Shown one piece after another: positions 1 to 8,279 of a stretch of 64,000 nucleotides of DNA. Each line of letters opens with the position of its first letter. Position 1 is the first letter of the stretch. The DNA is from Nocardia pseudobrasiliensis NBRC 108224 (GTDB lineage Bacteria; Actinomycetota; Actinomycetes; Mycobacteriales; Mycobacteriaceae): positions 62,001-126,000 of the forward strand of contig NZ_BDBS01000009.1 of assembly GCF_001613105.1 (NCBI RefSeq). Direction: 5' to 3'. The notes beneath the pieces are model-generated. The model had not been told where the DNA came from and made no database searches. It saw nothing but the letters and a program-made list of their open reading frames with translations. The translations under genes and the position numbers were made by a program.

Positions 1-778
1 CCGTTGGACGACTTGCGATCCCGTAGTCGTCCAGGATCCGCGCCGCCGAAAGGTCCCGAATCCGTTCGTAGCCGAGCGACTGCAGCAGGCTTCGCATCTC
101 GTCCTCGTCGAAGAAGCTGAGCCATGGCTCACCCACCGCCGCCACCCGATCCACCCGCTGCCGATCGGGCGCGGCGACGGGATACCGATAGTCGAAAACC
201 ACCTCGACCGGACCATCCTGCTCGGCGATGTAGCGCAGCGTGTCCTCGATCGATTGCCGGGTCAGATACACCACGACACCGAGCCACACGAAGATGACGC
301 CGCGGCCGCGATCGAACCCCACCGCGGCCAATCCGTCGGCCAGCGTGGACTGTTCGAAATCCACCGGCGCGAAAGTCAGTGAGGCGGGAACCTCGATCCC
401 CGTCCGCGCCAGCCGCTGCCGCTTCCACTCCTGTGTCACGGGATGGTCGACCTCGAAGAATCGAATATCCGCCCGAGTATTCCGATACGCGGCGGTATCC
501 AACCCCGCCCCGAGCACGACAACCTGATCGACCCCACGATCGATCGCCGCCGCGACGGCCTCATCGGCGAACCGACTGCGCGCCGCGATCAGCAATCGCC
601 GATGCCGCACCGCGTCGTCATCGAGCCCCTCCTGGAAGTCGTTCGCTCCCCGATCGTCACCCTCGACGATCCGCACGGCCAGCGGATCGGCGAATACCCG
701 CGCCCCATCGACGATTTGGTGATCGGCCCTGGCATGCGCCACGGCCATTGCCGTCCTACTGGGTTGCCCGACCTGCAT
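1..778 (-). CDS. SAM-dependent methyltransferase, TIGR00027 family (C-terminus cut by window edge)
   Basis: Probably a class I S-adenosylmethionine-dependent methyltransferase of the large actinobacterial group related to leucine carboxyl methyltransferases; the substrate is unknown. The N-terminus has the family-like PSRTAMAVA segment, followed by a glycine-rich SAM loop (VVVLGAGLDT) and the acidic FFEVDHP strand about 25 residues later. The frame stays open to base 2, so the C-terminus lies outside. I chose the ATG at 778 because it keeps the PSRTAM segment; an in-frame ATG at 748 is possible. It is divergent from the flavin monooxygenase and shares a 90-base regulatory gap holding a palindrome. 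Family fairly sure, role unknown. Confidence 0.85.
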   Translation of the reverse strand, partial: MQVGQPSRTAMAVAHARADHQIVDGARVFADPLAVRIVEGDDRGANDFQEGLDDDAVRHRRLLIAARSRFADEAVAAAIDRGVDQVVVLGAGLDTAAYRNTRADIRFFEVDHPVTQEWKRQRLARTGIEVPASLTFAPVDFEQSTLADGLAAVGFDRGRGVIFVWLGVVVYLTRQSIEDTLRYIAEQDGPVEVVFDYRYPVAAPDRQRVDRVAAVGEPWLSFFDEDEMRSLLQSLGYERIRDLSAARILDDYGIASRPT

Positions 779-816
779 ACCGGCCAGCGTAATCGACCCT
801 TCGCGCTTCGACTCGC

Positions 817-832
817 GCTTGATTAATCAAGC
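817..832. promoter_or_regulatory. 16-bp perfect palindrome, probable operator
   Basis: GCTTGATTAATCAAGC is a perfect inverted repeat directly abutting the -35 box of the flavin monooxygenase promoter and lying between two divergent genes. The TTGA/TCAA half-sites resemble those bound by dimeric winged-helix (MarR-like) or TetR regulators. No regulator gene lies next to it in the window, so the protein that binds is unknown. Confidence 0.55.
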
Positions 833-861
833 TTGACTATATTTGGGCCGCCTCCTACCGT
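833..861 (+). promoter_or_regulatory. Predicted sigma70-type promoter of the flavin monooxygenase gene
   Basis: TTGACT (833-838) and TACCGT (856-861) are separated by 17 bases. Transcription would begin near 868, which is the ATG, so the mRNA is probably leaderless or nearly so; no Shine-Dalgarno sequence is needed. This is read from consensus only. Confidence 0.5.
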
Positions 862-867
862 GGGGGC

Positions 868-2412
868 ATGCGAGAGCGAGTGGCCGTACTGGTCGTAGGT
901 GCGGGGTTGGCCGGTTCGGCCGCCGCGATGTTCCTGGCACGACGGGGAGTCGAGGTGTTGCTGGTCGAGCGGCGGTCCGCGATCTCACCCTTTCCGAGGG
1001 CGATCGGCCAGAACCAGCGCACGATGGAACTGCTGGGATTCGGCGGGATCGCCGGGGAGGTGCCGCAGGCGACCGAGCGGCTGGCCCGATTTCGGGTTCG
1101 GGTCGCGGCCACTGTGCCGGGCCCGGCTCTGCACGAAGAGGTTTCGAGCGAGGACGGCGGTGCGATCGGCGCGCTGTCCCCGGCCGGATTGGGTGCGGCC
1201 GGGCAGCACGAATTGGAGCCGATGTTGCTACGACGGGCCGAGAAGCTGGGCGCGGAAATACATTTCGGCACCGAGCTGGTCTCCTTCGAACAGGACGACG
1301 ACGGTGTCACCGCACTGCTGCGCCACGACGGGCGGACCACGCGGGTGCGCGCGGCGTATCTGGTTGCCGCCGATGGCAATCGCAGCGATGTGCGCGCGGC
1401 GCTCGGCGTCGAACGTCACGGCCCCGGCAGCCTGTCACACCACATCAGCATCATCTTCGACGCCGATCTGGGCCGCCTGGTCGATCCCGAACACCCGACC
1501 CTGCACATCCTGCACAACGAACACCTCGGCGGCGTATTCACCACCATCGACCACGCCGCCGACCGGCATCTGCTGACCACCGGCTACGATCCGGCCGCCG
1601 GGCAGACCCCGCCCGACTTCACCACCGAGCGATGCGTCGACCTGATCCGGCTGGTCACCGAATTGCCCGGCCTGGAACCGAGAATCGCCGCGGTGCGCCC
1701 GTGGGAGATGGCGGCCGCGGTCGCCGACCGCTTCCTCGTCGGCCGGGTGCTGCTGGCCGGTGACGCCGCGAAGGTCACCCCGCCCAGCGGCGGACTGGGC
1801 GGCAATACCGCGATCGGTGACGCCTACGACCTGGCCTGGAAACTCGCCGCGGTACTCGACGGGACGGCCGGACCGCGGCTGCTGGAAACCTATGACGCCG
1901 AACGCCGTCCGATCGCCGAGCGGGTCGTCGCCGAGGCGCTGCGACTGCTGGCCGAGCGCGGATCCGCCTCGGACGCGAACGCCGAAAGGCAACGCGCACT
2001 AGAGCTCACCCTCGGATTCCGCTATCGCTCCGCGGCGATACGCACCGACGACGACGACCCCGCCGACACCGAGGATCCGTTCCATCCGAGCGGCCGCCCC
2101 GGATTCCGCGCGCCGCATGTGTGGCTGCGCCACGAAACACTGTCGACCATCGACCTTTTCGGCGACGGGTTCGTTTTGCTGACCGGCGCGGGCAATCTCT
2201 GGTCCGAGGCGGCCGCGGGGCTGGAAGCGGCCGTGAGAATCCACCCGATCGGCGCGGAGCCCGGCGGAGAATTCTTCGCCCGCTACGGAATAGGCCCGTC
2301 GGGCGCGAGTCTGGTACGCCCGGACGGCGTCATCGCGTGGCGCGTCTTCGAGGCCCCGAGCGATCCGAAGCAGGCCCTTTCGGACACGCTCGCAACGGTT
2401 TCGGCACGCTAG
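868..2412 (+). CDS. FAD-dependent aromatic-type monooxygenase (PheA/TfdB family)
   Basis: Class A flavoprotein monooxygenase of 514 residues, a normal length; such enzymes hydroxylate aromatic or polyketide substrates using NAD(P)H and O2. It has the N-terminal dinucleotide fold VVGAGLAGSAAA, the middle DG motif (VAADGNRSDVR) and the late FAD motif GDAAKVTPPSGGLGGNT. Many relatives carry His where this last motif has Lys. The C-terminal third is the thioredoxin-like domain of the PheA/TfdB branch. The ATG follows a leaderless-type promoter. It ends 18 bases before the convergent end of the phosphonate cluster, so it may be a neighbour or a tailoring enzyme; nothing seen decides this. Confidence 0.85.
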   Translation: MRERVAVLVVGAGLAGSAAAMFLARRGVEVLLVERRSAISPFPRAIGQNQRTMELLGFGGIAGEVPQATERLARFRVRVAATVPGPALHEEVSSEDGGAIGALSPAGLGAAGQHELEPMLLRRAEKLGAEIHFGTELVSFEQDDDGVTALLRHDGRTTRVRAAYLVAADGNRSDVRAALGVERHGPGSLSHHISIIFDADLGRLVDPEHPTLHILHNEHLGGVFTTIDHAADRHLLTTGYDPAAGQTPPDFTTERCVDLIRLVTELPGLEPRIAAVRPWEMAAAVADRFLVGRVLLAGDAAKVTPPSGGLGGNTAIGDAYDLAWKLAAVLDGTAGPRLLETYDAERRPIAERVVAEALRLLAERGSASDANAERQRALELTLGFRYRSAAIRTDDDDPADTEDPFHPSGRPGFRAPHVWLRHETLSTIDLFGDGFVLLTGAGNLWSEAAAGLEAAVRIHPIGAEPGGEFFARYGIGPSGASLVRPDGVIAWRVFEAPSDPKQALSDTLATVSAR

Positions 2413-2430
2413 TTCAGCCCGCGTCGTCCA

Positions 2431-3510
2431 TTACTTCAGATACCAATCGACCAATCGTTCGACGAGGTCGAGATCGCAGACCGCGTCCGGGACGGTCAGC
2501 GTCGATTCGAGATTACGCCGCTCGAATTCGATCGTATCGACCAGATATTTACCGGTATAGGCCAGCCGCGCGGCCACCGCCCGATCCAGCGTGCTGAGCC
2601 GCGAATCGGCCCAGTCCCGTGTGTGAACCGGCCGCAGCGTCATGCCGAGTCCCGCGCCGATCGTTCGAACCGTCTCCGCCGCCGAAACACCGACGCGGTC
2701 GGTCAGATTCACGATTCGCGGCGGTTTCTCGACCTCGGCCAGGGCCAGCAGCCAGTCCACACATATATCGATCGGCACAAGATTCAGCGTCGCGGACTCA
2801 CCCACCTGCACCGCGGCGGATCCGCCGGGAAAGCGGGCGGCCACCCGGCGCATCCCCTTCATGAAGTTGTAGATCCCGAAATCGGAGGTGGTGTGCGCGG
2901 TTTTCGACGAGCCCACCACCTGCCCCAACCGAAATACCGCGCCGTCGATACCGTGTTCGGTCAGGTAATCGCGGAAGATCAGTTCACCGCCGCGTTTGGT
3001 CTCCTCGTAGACCGTGCGGAAGCGGCAGTCCGCGGTAATGGGTAGCCAGTCCTCCCGGGTCGGCGTATCCGAGACGCCACCGACATAGGCGGTGCTGATC
3101 AGAAAGAACCGCGAGCCCGGCCGAGCGTGCTCGGCGAACAATCGCAGCGCCCGCTCGGTCCCCCGGGTATTGACCTCCGCGAGCAGCGCGGGCCGGTTCG
3201 GAGACAGATCGACCGCGGCGGCGAAATGCCAGAAATCGCAAGGCTCGGCGAAGATCTCGGCCGCCACTGCGTCGTCGATGCCCAGATTCTCCCGCGTCAA
3301 TTCGCACTCGTAGGTCTCGACCTTCTCCACCCCGGGCGGTGGCAGTTCCCCCTCGTTGACCGTCGCCATCGCGAGCGCCTGCGGAACCCGCGTCCGCGCC
3401 CCGCGCGCGAGCGCTTTCACGCGGACGCCGCGTTTGACCATCTCGCAGATCGTATTACTGGCGACGTATCCGTTCGCGCCGTCCACGACGGCCACTGTCG
3501 GGGGAACCAT
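2431..3510 (-). CDS. NAD(P)-dependent thioester reductase-like extended SDR
   Basis: Extended short-chain dehydrogenase of 359 residues resembling the NAD_binding_4 (thioester reductase/fatty acyl reductase) group. It has an N-terminal Rossmann loop (GANGYVAS), a serine/threonine strand (LISTAYVGG) and a Tyr-x3-Lys pair in YEETKRGGE. In NRPS-like systems such domains reductively release a carrier-bound acyl group as an aldehyde or alcohol. It is the last gene of the left cluster operon and overlaps the condensation gene as TGATG, with a GGAG ribosome site before the ATG at 3510. The carrier protein and ligase at 15-16.5 kb could supply its substrate; that link is inference. Confidence 0.7.
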   Translation of the reverse strand: MVPPTVAVVDGANGYVASNTICEMVKRGVRVKALARGARTRVPQALAMATVNEGELPPPGVEKVETYECELTRENLGIDDAVAAEIFAEPCDFWHFAAAVDLSPNRPALLAEVNTRGTERALRLFAEHARPGSRFFLISTAYVGGVSDTPTREDWLPITADCRFRTVYEETKRGGELIFRDYLTEHGIDGAVFRLGQVVGSSKTAHTTSDFGIYNFMKGMRRVAARFPGGSAAVQVGESATLNLVPIDICVDWLLALAEVEKPPRIVNLTDRVGVSAAETVRTIGAGLGMTLRPVHTRDWADSRLSTLDRAVAARLAYTGKYLVDTIEFERRNLESTLTVPDAVCDLDLVERLVDWYLK

Positions 3511-4919
3511 CAAACGCTCCATATGTTGCTGCGGAAGCGGCGATCGACGGTGTCGATCAGCCGCCCGAGTTCGACCGCGGGATCCCGAGCGGCCTCGAGG
3601 CACAGGTCGACGACGGTCGCGCACATGGCCGCGGACAGCTCGTCGCTCCACAATCGCTGTGCCGCATTGAATGTCATCGCCAGCGCGTGCGGTGCGCCCT
3701 TGATCGTGAGCATGCCGTCGATGGGCAGCACATTGCCCACCGAGGTCCGATGCAGGGCGTACTCCGCGACGACGCAGTCGGGGCCGAAAAGCCCTTCGGC
3801 CCTGGTGGTTTTCGGGACATTGAGCATCTGCACCGGGAACAGGGCGCTGCTCGGATCGATCAGCGATACCGACAACTCCGGGCAGATCTCGAGCACCTCG
3901 ATGAAGGGGTACCACTGAAACCGATAGGCGGGCAGCGCGTTTCGCTTGAACGTCGCGACCAGCTCCGCGAACGTCATCCCCGGCGACCAGGCGAATTTGA
4001 TCAGGAAGGGATTGAAAAGCATGGCCACCGACTCGTGGAACCGTGGATCCCGGCGACCGTGGGTGAAGGTCGGCAACAGATACGCCTCGCTGCCGCCGAG
4101 CCGTCCCAGAATGAAGCCGTAGGCCGCGGCCAGCACCATGAACGGGGTCGCCCGCAACCGCCCGGCCAGACCGCGCACGGCCGCGGTCTCCGGCGGCCGC
4201 AGGCTGCGATCGCCCCGGCCGGTGATCGCCGGATCGCCCTGCGGCCGCGCCTGATCCAACCCGGCGGTCTGCAACACCTCGAACGAGCCCAGATACTCCG
4301 GCCAGAAGGTCCGGGCGGCATCGGCCTCCGCCGATTCCAGCGCGGCCAGCTCATCGAGGACGATTCGCGCGTAATTCACCTGCGGCGGTGCGGGTTTCGG
4401 TTCCAGACCGGCCGCCGCGCGGTAGTACCGGCCGATATCGCCCGCGAGCACCTCGAGCGACCAGGCGTCGGCCACGCTGTGATGGACCGTCACCTGTAGC
4501 AGCCATCGCCGGTCCGAGGCGTTCTCGAGCAGCAGTACCCGCAGCAACGGCGGCCGCGTGAGATCGAAGGGCCTGTTGTTGTACTCGGCCAGCAGCGCCT
4601 CGATATCCGGTTCGGCCCAGGATGTTCCGGCCGACACCCGTCGCACCGTCGCCTCGGGCTCGAAATCGACCCCGATGACCTGCTCGGCCATGCCTCGCCC
4701 GCGCACCACCGCGACCCGCAGCGCGTCGTGGCGTCCGACCGCCGCGGCGACGGCGTCGAACAGCCGCCCGCGATCGAGCCGACCGTCGATCGTGAGCCGC
4801 AGGGAGATGTTGAACGCCTCGGCCGCGCCGCCCGGCCGGATCGATTCCAGAAAGTCCAGCAGATGCTGCCCCGGACTCAGCGGCAGCCTGGTATCGCCGG
4901 TCTCGCGCGGACCCGCCAT
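3510..4919 (-). CDS. Stand-alone NRPS condensation-domain protein
   Basis: Free-standing condensation-superfamily enzyme of 469 residues, about the size of one C domain. The active-site motif HHSVADAW sits at residues 146-153, with His147 as the expected catalytic base, and the N-terminus has the LSPGQ motif. Such enzymes join a carrier-tethered acyl or aminoacyl group to an amine or alcohol. The ATG at 4919 overlaps the peptidase stop as TGATG, so translation is probably coupled; upstream in-frame codons lie inside the peptidase gene and were not used. An acceptor could be an aminophosphonate made by this cluster. Family call is firm, substrates unknown. Confidence 0.85.
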   Translation of the reverse strand: MAGPRETGDTRLPLSPGQHLLDFLESIRPGGAAEAFNISLRLTIDGRLDRGRLFDAVAAAVGRHDALRVAVVRGRGMAEQVIGVDFEPEATVRRVSAGTSWAEPDIEALLAEYNNRPFDLTRPPLLRVLLLENASDRRWLLQVTVHHSVADAWSLEVLAGDIGRYYRAAAGLEPKPAPPQVNYARIVLDELAALESAEADAARTFWPEYLGSFEVLQTAGLDQARPQGDPAITGRGDRSLRPPETAAVRGLAGRLRATPFMVLAAAYGFILGRLGGSEAYLLPTFTHGRRDPRFHESVAMLFNPFLIKFAWSPGMTFAELVATFKRNALPAYRFQWYPFIEVLEICPELSVSLIDPSSALFPVQMLNVPKTTRAEGLFGPDCVVAEYALHRTSVGNVLPIDGMLTIKGAPHALAMTFNAAQRLWSDELSAAMCATVVDLCLEAARDPAVELGRLIDTVDRRFRSNIWSV

Positions 4920-6118
4920 CACGAGCCGTCGCGCAGAAAGCGTTGTGCCGCAACAGCGTATGTCAGCGCGTACCGTTTCAGATCGCTCACCTCGACGTAT
5001 TCGTCGGCCTTGTGCGCGATCCACTTACCCCCGGGCCCGTATACGACGCTGGGGACCTTGCCGTAATGGGTCAGGATGGTGCCGTCGGTGGTGCCGGGCA
5101 CCCCGCCGACCACCGGCCGCACCCCGTTGACGATCTCGTGCGCCGCGACCAGCGATGCCACCAGCGGTGTGTCCGAGGCGGTTTCGACCCACGGACGATC
5201 GTCGATGACGGTCACGGCCGTGCCGATCTCACAGTCGCGCGCGGCGGTGTCGATACATTCGCCGATGCGCTTCAGGACCGTCTCGTGGTCCACCCCGGGA
5301 ATCGTGCGGACATCGACGTACAGCGCGGTCGTGCCCGGAATGGTGTTCATCTGATCCGGAGTCCCCGCCCGCACCACAGTGGGCGTGATGGAGGGCGCGC
5401 CGAGCGTTGGCAGGCTGCCGACCTCCTGGATCAGGGTGTGTTCGAGCGTCTCGAGGGCGAGCACCACCCGGGCCATGGCGGGCAGGGTGTTGCGGCCCTG
5501 GGTCGGCATGGCGCCGTGGCTCATCACACCGGTGAAATCCACCCGCAGCCGGATCGCGCCCTTGGAGACCGGGCACACCTCGTCGCCTTCGGGCTCACAG
5601 CAGATCACCCCGTCGACATCGCGGACGAAGCCCTGGGCCACGGCCGCTTTCGCGCCCGTCATCAGTCCCTCTTCGTCGGCGAGCAGCAGCAGTCGGATAC
5701 GTCCGGGGAAGGGACCGGCCAGCTGGAGCGCCCGCGTCCCGTAAAGCATTGTCGCGACGCCGGATTTCATATCCGCCGCGCCGCGGCCGTAGAGCTTGCC
5801 GTCGCGAATCTCGCCGCTGTAGGGGTCCATGGTCCACTGGGCCGGATCGCCCTCGGTCACCACATCCAGATGACCCTCGAACGCCAGGGTCGGACCCGCT
5901 CCCCCGCCTCCGTCCAGGGTGATCACGATATTCGGCCGGCCGCCGGAGTCGAAAAACCGCGGACGCCAACCCCATTCGGTGATCTTCGCGAGCAGGAAGG
6001 CCGCTACGGCGCGTTCACCCCTGCCTTCTTCGTCCGGGGTGTGGGTGCGCACGAGGTGCTGCGTGAATTCGACGAGTTCGCGCTCGTCGATCCCGGCATC
6101 CAGAGCGGCGATGTCCAC
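4919..6118 (-). CDS. M20-family zinc peptidase/deacylase (ArgE/DapE/CPG2-like)
   Basis: Di-zinc amidohydrolase of 399 residues, a full-length M20 enzyme. Ligand motifs in order are GHLDVV (His83, Asp85), GAADMKSG (Asp116), ADEEG (Glu149-Glu150), CEPEGD and the C-terminal IAHKADE. M20 enzymes cut amide bonds of N-acyl amino acids or peptides and some amidases of this family process natural products. It starts with GTG behind a strong GGGAGG site and lies between a methyltransferase and a condensation enzyme in one operon. It could remove a protecting acyl group, trim a precursor or detoxify the product; the sequence does not say which. Confidence 0.88.
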   Translation of the reverse strand: MDIAALDAGIDERELVEFTQHLVRTHTPDEEGRGERAVAAFLLAKITEWGWRPRFFDSGGRPNIVITLDGGGGAGPTLAFEGHLDVVTEGDPAQWTMDPYSGEIRDGKLYGRGAADMKSGVATMLYGTRALQLAGPFPGRIRLLLLADEEGLMTGAKAAVAQGFVRDVDGVICCEPEGDEVCPVSKGAIRLRVDFTGVMSHGAMPTQGRNTLPAMARVVLALETLEHTLIQEVGSLPTLGAPSITPTVVRAGTPDQMNTIPGTTALYVDVRTIPGVDHETVLKRIGECIDTAARDCEIGTAVTVIDDRPWVETASDTPLVASLVAAHEIVNGVRPVVGGVPGTTDGTILTHYGKVPSVVYGPGGKWIAHKADEYVEVSDLKRYALTYAVAAQRFLRDGS

Positions 6119-6166
6119 GGAGCCTCCCAGGTGTCAGAGTGTCCATGCTACGACGCCGTCGGCGCC

Positions 6167-6967
6167 CTACAACCCGTTTCTTTTTTGGGCTTTGATCCAA
6201 GACATGGCCTGACGCAGCCCGGCCACCTCACCCGCCTCGGTCACGAAATTCGTACCGAATACCCCCTCGTCGTCGCTCGGTTCCAGCGCCGCCACATGCC
6301 GCCGCACCTCGGCCGATTCCTGCGCACCGGCTCCGCCGTCGGCCAGCCACTGCGCCAGCGGGCGATAGCTGGTGGTGCGTCGACATTCGAGTACGTCCAG
6401 CGAATTGATTTGCAGCAGTTCGACGATCCGGTCCTCGGTCAGCGTCGAGGAATGCCCCGGATCCCGCAGGCGCTGAATCGTCTCGACCCGCTCGTGCGCC
6501 GCACCGGACAGTCCCGTGACATTGTCGGCGACGACGAGATGACCGCCCGGGCGCACCACACGCGCCAGTTCGGCGACCGCGACGGCGGGATGTCGAACAT
6601 GGTGCAGCGCACGGGTGCACAGCACCAGATCGAACGCGCCGTCGGCGAACGGCAATTCCTCGACGATGCCGACCACGGGCAGCACACCGGCCGCACGCGC
6701 CTGCACGAGCATCTCCGCCGAGGAATCGACGCCGATGATCTTCGCGCCCGCACCGACTTTCGCGGCCACCGCGGCGGCGGCGCCGGTTCCGGTGGCCACA
6801 TCGAGAACGAATTCGAAACGCACCGGTCGGATCAGCTCGGCCAGTAATTCGCCGTCCAGGCGTCGGCCCTGCCCGTCCGCATAGGTCCGGGCAATCGTTT
6901 TGAACCTCAATCGGTTCCGGGAAACCTGTTCGCGGTAGCCTTCGGTCATCTGTTCGCGCAACCCCAT
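6167..6967 (-). CDS. Class I SAM-dependent methyltransferase (Methyltransf_11)
   Basis: Soluble methyltransferase of 266 residues with a SAM loop VLDVATGTG, the acidic motif IIGVDSS and the motif IV region FDLVLCTRALHHV. It is the first gene of the left operon of the phosphonate cluster and diverges from the core operon. Some phosphonate pathways contain O-methyltransferases acting on the phosphonate (DhpI of dehydrophos) or on other groups, so O- or N-methylation of an intermediate is plausible. No clear ribosome site precedes the ATG at 6967; an in-frame ATG at 6949 is an alternative. The C-terminal codons include a poly-A stretch (KAQKRNGL). Confidence 0.8.
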   Translation of the reverse strand: MGLREQMTEGYREQVSRNRLRFKTIARTYADGQGRRLDGELLAELIRPVRFEFVLDVATGTGAAAAVAAKVGAGAKIIGVDSSAEMLVQARAAGVLPVVGIVEELPFADGAFDLVLCTRALHHVRHPAVAVAELARVVRPGGHLVVADNVTGLSGAAHERVETIQRLRDPGHSSTLTEDRIVELLQINSLDVLECRRTTSYRPLAQWLADGGAGAQESAEVRRHVAALEPSDDEGVFGTNFVTEAGEVAGLRQAMSWIKAQKRNGL

Positions 6968-7079
6968 AGAAATGATGGGTCGGCGAATTCTGATACTCGC
7001 CGATATCGACTCGGCCTACGGTACCGTGGATCGACCGGCGTCCGTACCGGGTTCTCGTCTTGTTGGAGGCAGGTGGTCG

Positions 7080-8279
7080 ATGGACGCCGCCGATACTCGA
7101 GTCAGCGACCTGTTGCTGGACTCGCCTCGCACGATCGTCGGCGTGCGGGCCGCGGAGGTCGCCACCGAGATTGTGGCCGAAGCCGCGGGCACCGCCGTGG
7201 CCCCGCGCGTGGTCCTGATCGCGGGCGGCGGATTCACCGGACGCGGCTGGTCCGCACCGCTACTGACCGCGCTGCGTTCGTATCCGCTGCGCATGGTGAT
7301 CCAATCCGGTTTGCCCACACCGGAATCCGTGGCAGTACTGGCCCGGCAGGTGCGCGCCCACCGCGCCGATGTGGTGCTCACGGTGGGCGGAGGCAGCGTC
7401 ATGGACGCGGGCAAAGCCGCTGCGGCCCTGTCGATCCGCACCGATCCCACACCTGAGCTGGTCGTGCGCGCCTGCGCCGAGGAGACCGGCGGCGAGGCCG
7501 CGCCGCCCGTCATCGCCCTGCCGACCACACCCGGGACCGGAGCCGAGGCAACGCCTTTCGCGACGATCTGGCACCGGGGTCAGGGCCGGAAGCTTTCCCT
7601 GCGCGGGGCCTCGCTGCGGCCGGTGACCGCGGTGCTCGATCCGGATCTGCTCATCGGACTCCCCGAGGCCCACCTGATCAGCTGCCTGCTGGACACCCTC
7701 GCGCAGGGCCTGGAGGGCGCGTGGTCGATCCGCGCCGATCAGCAGTCCGAATGGCTGGGCGGGGCGGCGTGGGCGCTGCTGGCCGATCTGCTGGACCGCC
7801 GACCCGACGACTGGGGAGCGGCCCAGCGCCACGCCGCGCTGCTGGCCGGACATCTGGCCGGACGGGCGATCGCCCTCGCGGGAACCACTGTGTGCCATGC
7901 GATGTCGTATCCGCTGACCCTGCGCCACGGGCTCGGCCACGGGCACGCCTGCGGGCTCACCCTGGCAGCGGTGCTGCGCTACAACGCCTCGGTCGGCGCG
8001 GACTGCGCCGATCCGCGCGGACCACAGCGGGTGCGCGCGACCATCGCGCGGGTGGTCAGCGCCGCGGGCGTCGAGGACGTCGAGGAATTGGCGCGCAGGA
8101 TCGACACGCTCGCGGCCTCGCCCGCGCTGCCGGTCGCGCCCGATCTGCGCCGCGACGCGATCCGGATCGCCACCGAAGCGCTCGCCTACGACCGCGCGGG
8201 CAACAATCCGCGCCGGGTGGATGTTCAGGCCCTGACGCGGCTGCTGGCCGGGATCACGGAGCGGGATTATGCGCGTTGA
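7080..8279 (+). CDS. phpC: Phosphonoacetaldehyde reductase, iron-type alcohol dehydrogenase (PhpC-like)
   Basis: Group III alcohol dehydrogenase of 399 residues predicted to reduce phosphonoacetaldehyde to 2-hydroxyethylphosphonate. It carries the nucleotide loop VGGGSVMDAGKA and the metal-binding helices LLDTLAQGLEG, VCHAMSYP and HGHACG. In the first of these a Gln stands where many family members have a His ligand. I chose the ATG at 7080, with GGAGG ten bases upstream; an in-frame ATG at 6972 lacks a site. It opens the core operon and its 3' end overlaps the dioxygenase start by 11 bases. Function is assigned mainly from context with PEP mutase, decarboxylase and HEPD. Confidence 0.85.
   Translation: MDAADTRVSDLLLDSPRTIVGVRAAEVATEIVAEAAGTAVAPRVVLIAGGGFTGRGWSAPLLTALRSYPLRMVIQSGLPTPESVAVLARQVRAHRADVVLTVGGGSVMDAGKAAAALSIRTDPTPELVVRACAEETGGEAAPPVIALPTTPGTGAEATPFATIWHRGQGRKLSLRGASLRPVTAVLDPDLLIGLPEAHLISCLLDTLAQGLEGAWSIRADQQSEWLGGAAWALLADLLDRRPDDWGAAQRHAALLAGHLAGRAIALAGTTVCHAMSYPLTLRHGLGHGHACGLTLAAVLRYNASVGADCADPRGPQRVRATIARVVSAAGVEDVEELARRIDTLAASPALPVAPDLRRDAIRIATEALAYDRAGNNPRRVDVQALTRLLAGITERDYAR

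Noticed and set aside
2431..3915. Longer N-terminus for the thioester reductase-like SDR
   Set aside because: The extension lies inside the condensation gene; the GGAG site and TGATG overlap support the ATG at 3510.
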